Of a stretch of DNA of 6,354 nucleotides, positions 6,160 through 6,354 are shown piece by piece. Each line of letters starts with the position of its first letter. The first letter of the stretch is position 1. The stretch comes from Nitrospirota bacterium. Lineage in GTDB: Bacteria > Nitrospirota > Thermodesulfovibrionia > Thermodesulfovibrionales > Magnetobacteriaceae. The stretch lies in contig JADGAE010000112.1 in assembly GCA_015232165.1 (NCBI GenBank), positions 1 through 6,354 on the forward strand. Reading direction: 5' to 3'. Under the pieces are notes generated by a model that was given only the letters and a program-made list of their open reading frames with translations, ran no database searches and was not told the origin of the DNA. Position numbers and translations under genes: made by a program.

Positions 6160-6184
6160 AAATGGCATTACCCCTTTTTATGCC
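6157..6184. terminator. Weak hairpin, possible bidirectional terminator
   Basis: On the minus strand, GGCAT and ATGCC (6184-6180 with 6168-6164) form a 5-base-pair stem with an 11-base loop, followed by ATTTTTA, which fits a weak intrinsic terminator for the incoming minus-strand gene. On the plus strand, TAAAAA and TTTTTA (6157-6162 with 6175-6180) can pair around a GG/CC inner stem just after ybgC. It lies between convergent genes, where a shared terminator is expected. The stems are short, so confidence is low. Confidence 0.35.
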
Positions 6185-6299
6185 GTGGTGTGTAAATTCT
6201 CTCCCTACACCTGCGTCGGTCTACCACCAAATGCCTCCGGAGAGGATGACGTTGTCTGTTTTTTTACCTGTCCGCCACCACTGTTTCATACAGAGCGAT
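6185..6299. other. Convergent intergenic spacer
   Basis: I see no supported gene here. It contains a run of seven T (6259-6265) preceded by a small stem CCTC-CGGA-GAGG (6234-6245) 13 bases away, which could help stop plus-strand transcripts but is not a textbook terminator. The part from 6264 to 6299 is an in-frame continuation of the minus-strand regulator beyond its stop. Confidence 0.4.
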
Positions 6300-6354
6300 C
6301 TATGGTTTGATGTTGTACTTTTTCATTTTACCGTAGAGAGCGATCCTGCTGATT
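6300..6354 (-). CDS. C-terminal end of an NtrC-type sigma-54-dependent regulator (partial)
   Basis: Only the last 17 codons and the TAG stop are inside the window; the rest lies beyond the right edge. The reverse strand reads ISRIALYGKMKKYNIKP and then stop. This matches the recognition helix and tail of Fis-type helix-turn-helix domains that close NtrC-family sigma-54 activators (typical pattern L-G-I-S-R-x-x-L-Y-x-K-x-K-K-Y-x-I). By family, the full protein would have an AAA+ ATPase centre and perhaps an N-terminal receiver domain; neither can be seen here. It is convergent with ybgC and so is probably not part of this operon. What it regulates is unknown. Confidence 0.75.
   Translation of the reverse strand, partial: ISRIALYGKMKKYNIKP

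Noticed and set aside
6162..6354. Open plus-strand frame from ATG 6162 to the window end
   Set aside because: It has no ribosome site, runs antisense over the regulator's C-terminus, and its translation shows no recognisable pattern.

Overview
The window looks like a chromosomal envelope-biogenesis cluster from a Gram-negative bacterium of medium GC content. Six complete genes are read left to right, and the tail of a seventh lies on the opposite strand at the right edge. The uppS-cdsA-dxr-rseP order is widespread in Gram-negative lineages. An exported beta-propeller-type protein in front of it, and an NtrC-type sigma-54 activator behind it, would fit Nitrospirota or the former Deltaproteobacteria. 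That placement is inference; the sequence contains no decisive marker such as an rRNA.

Layout. Bases 1-120 are a GC-rich cluster of small hairpins with repeated CCCCTGCAA blocks, resembling a multicopy intergenic repeat. Bases 121-221 are AT-rich and hold an extended -10 promoter placed almost on top of the first start codon. Bases 222-1916 encode a secreted protein with a FlgT-like N-terminal segment and FG-GAP-like repeats. Then come uppS (1962-2675, TTG start), cdsA (2676-3467, directly abutting), dxr (3509-4675, TTG start), rseP (4678-5754, strong Shine-Dalgarno inside the dxr end) and a YbgC-type thioesterase (5761-6159). A 140-base convergent spacer follows. The last 55 bases are the C-terminal Fis-type helix-turn-helix of a regulator on the minus strand.

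How the genes work together. Dxr commits carbon to the MEP pathway that makes isoprenoid precursors. UppS condenses these into undecaprenyl diphosphate, the lipid carrier for peptidoglycan and O-antigen. CdsA makes CDP-diacylglycerol for phospholipids. RseP is a membrane site-2 protease used in envelope stress signalling and signal-peptide clean-up. YbgC-type thioesterases act on acyl-thioesters near the membrane. Spacing is tight (0, 41, 2 and 6 bases), so cotranscription is likely.

The most interesting signal is inside cdsA. A near-consensus sigma-70 promoter (TTGAAA, 16 bases, TATAAT, with an extended TG) has its -35 overlapped by a perfect 19-base inverted repeat. This looks like a regulated internal promoter for dxr-rseP-ybgC. 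I found no clearly new multi-gene system. The other observations are small regulatory or start-site oddities.
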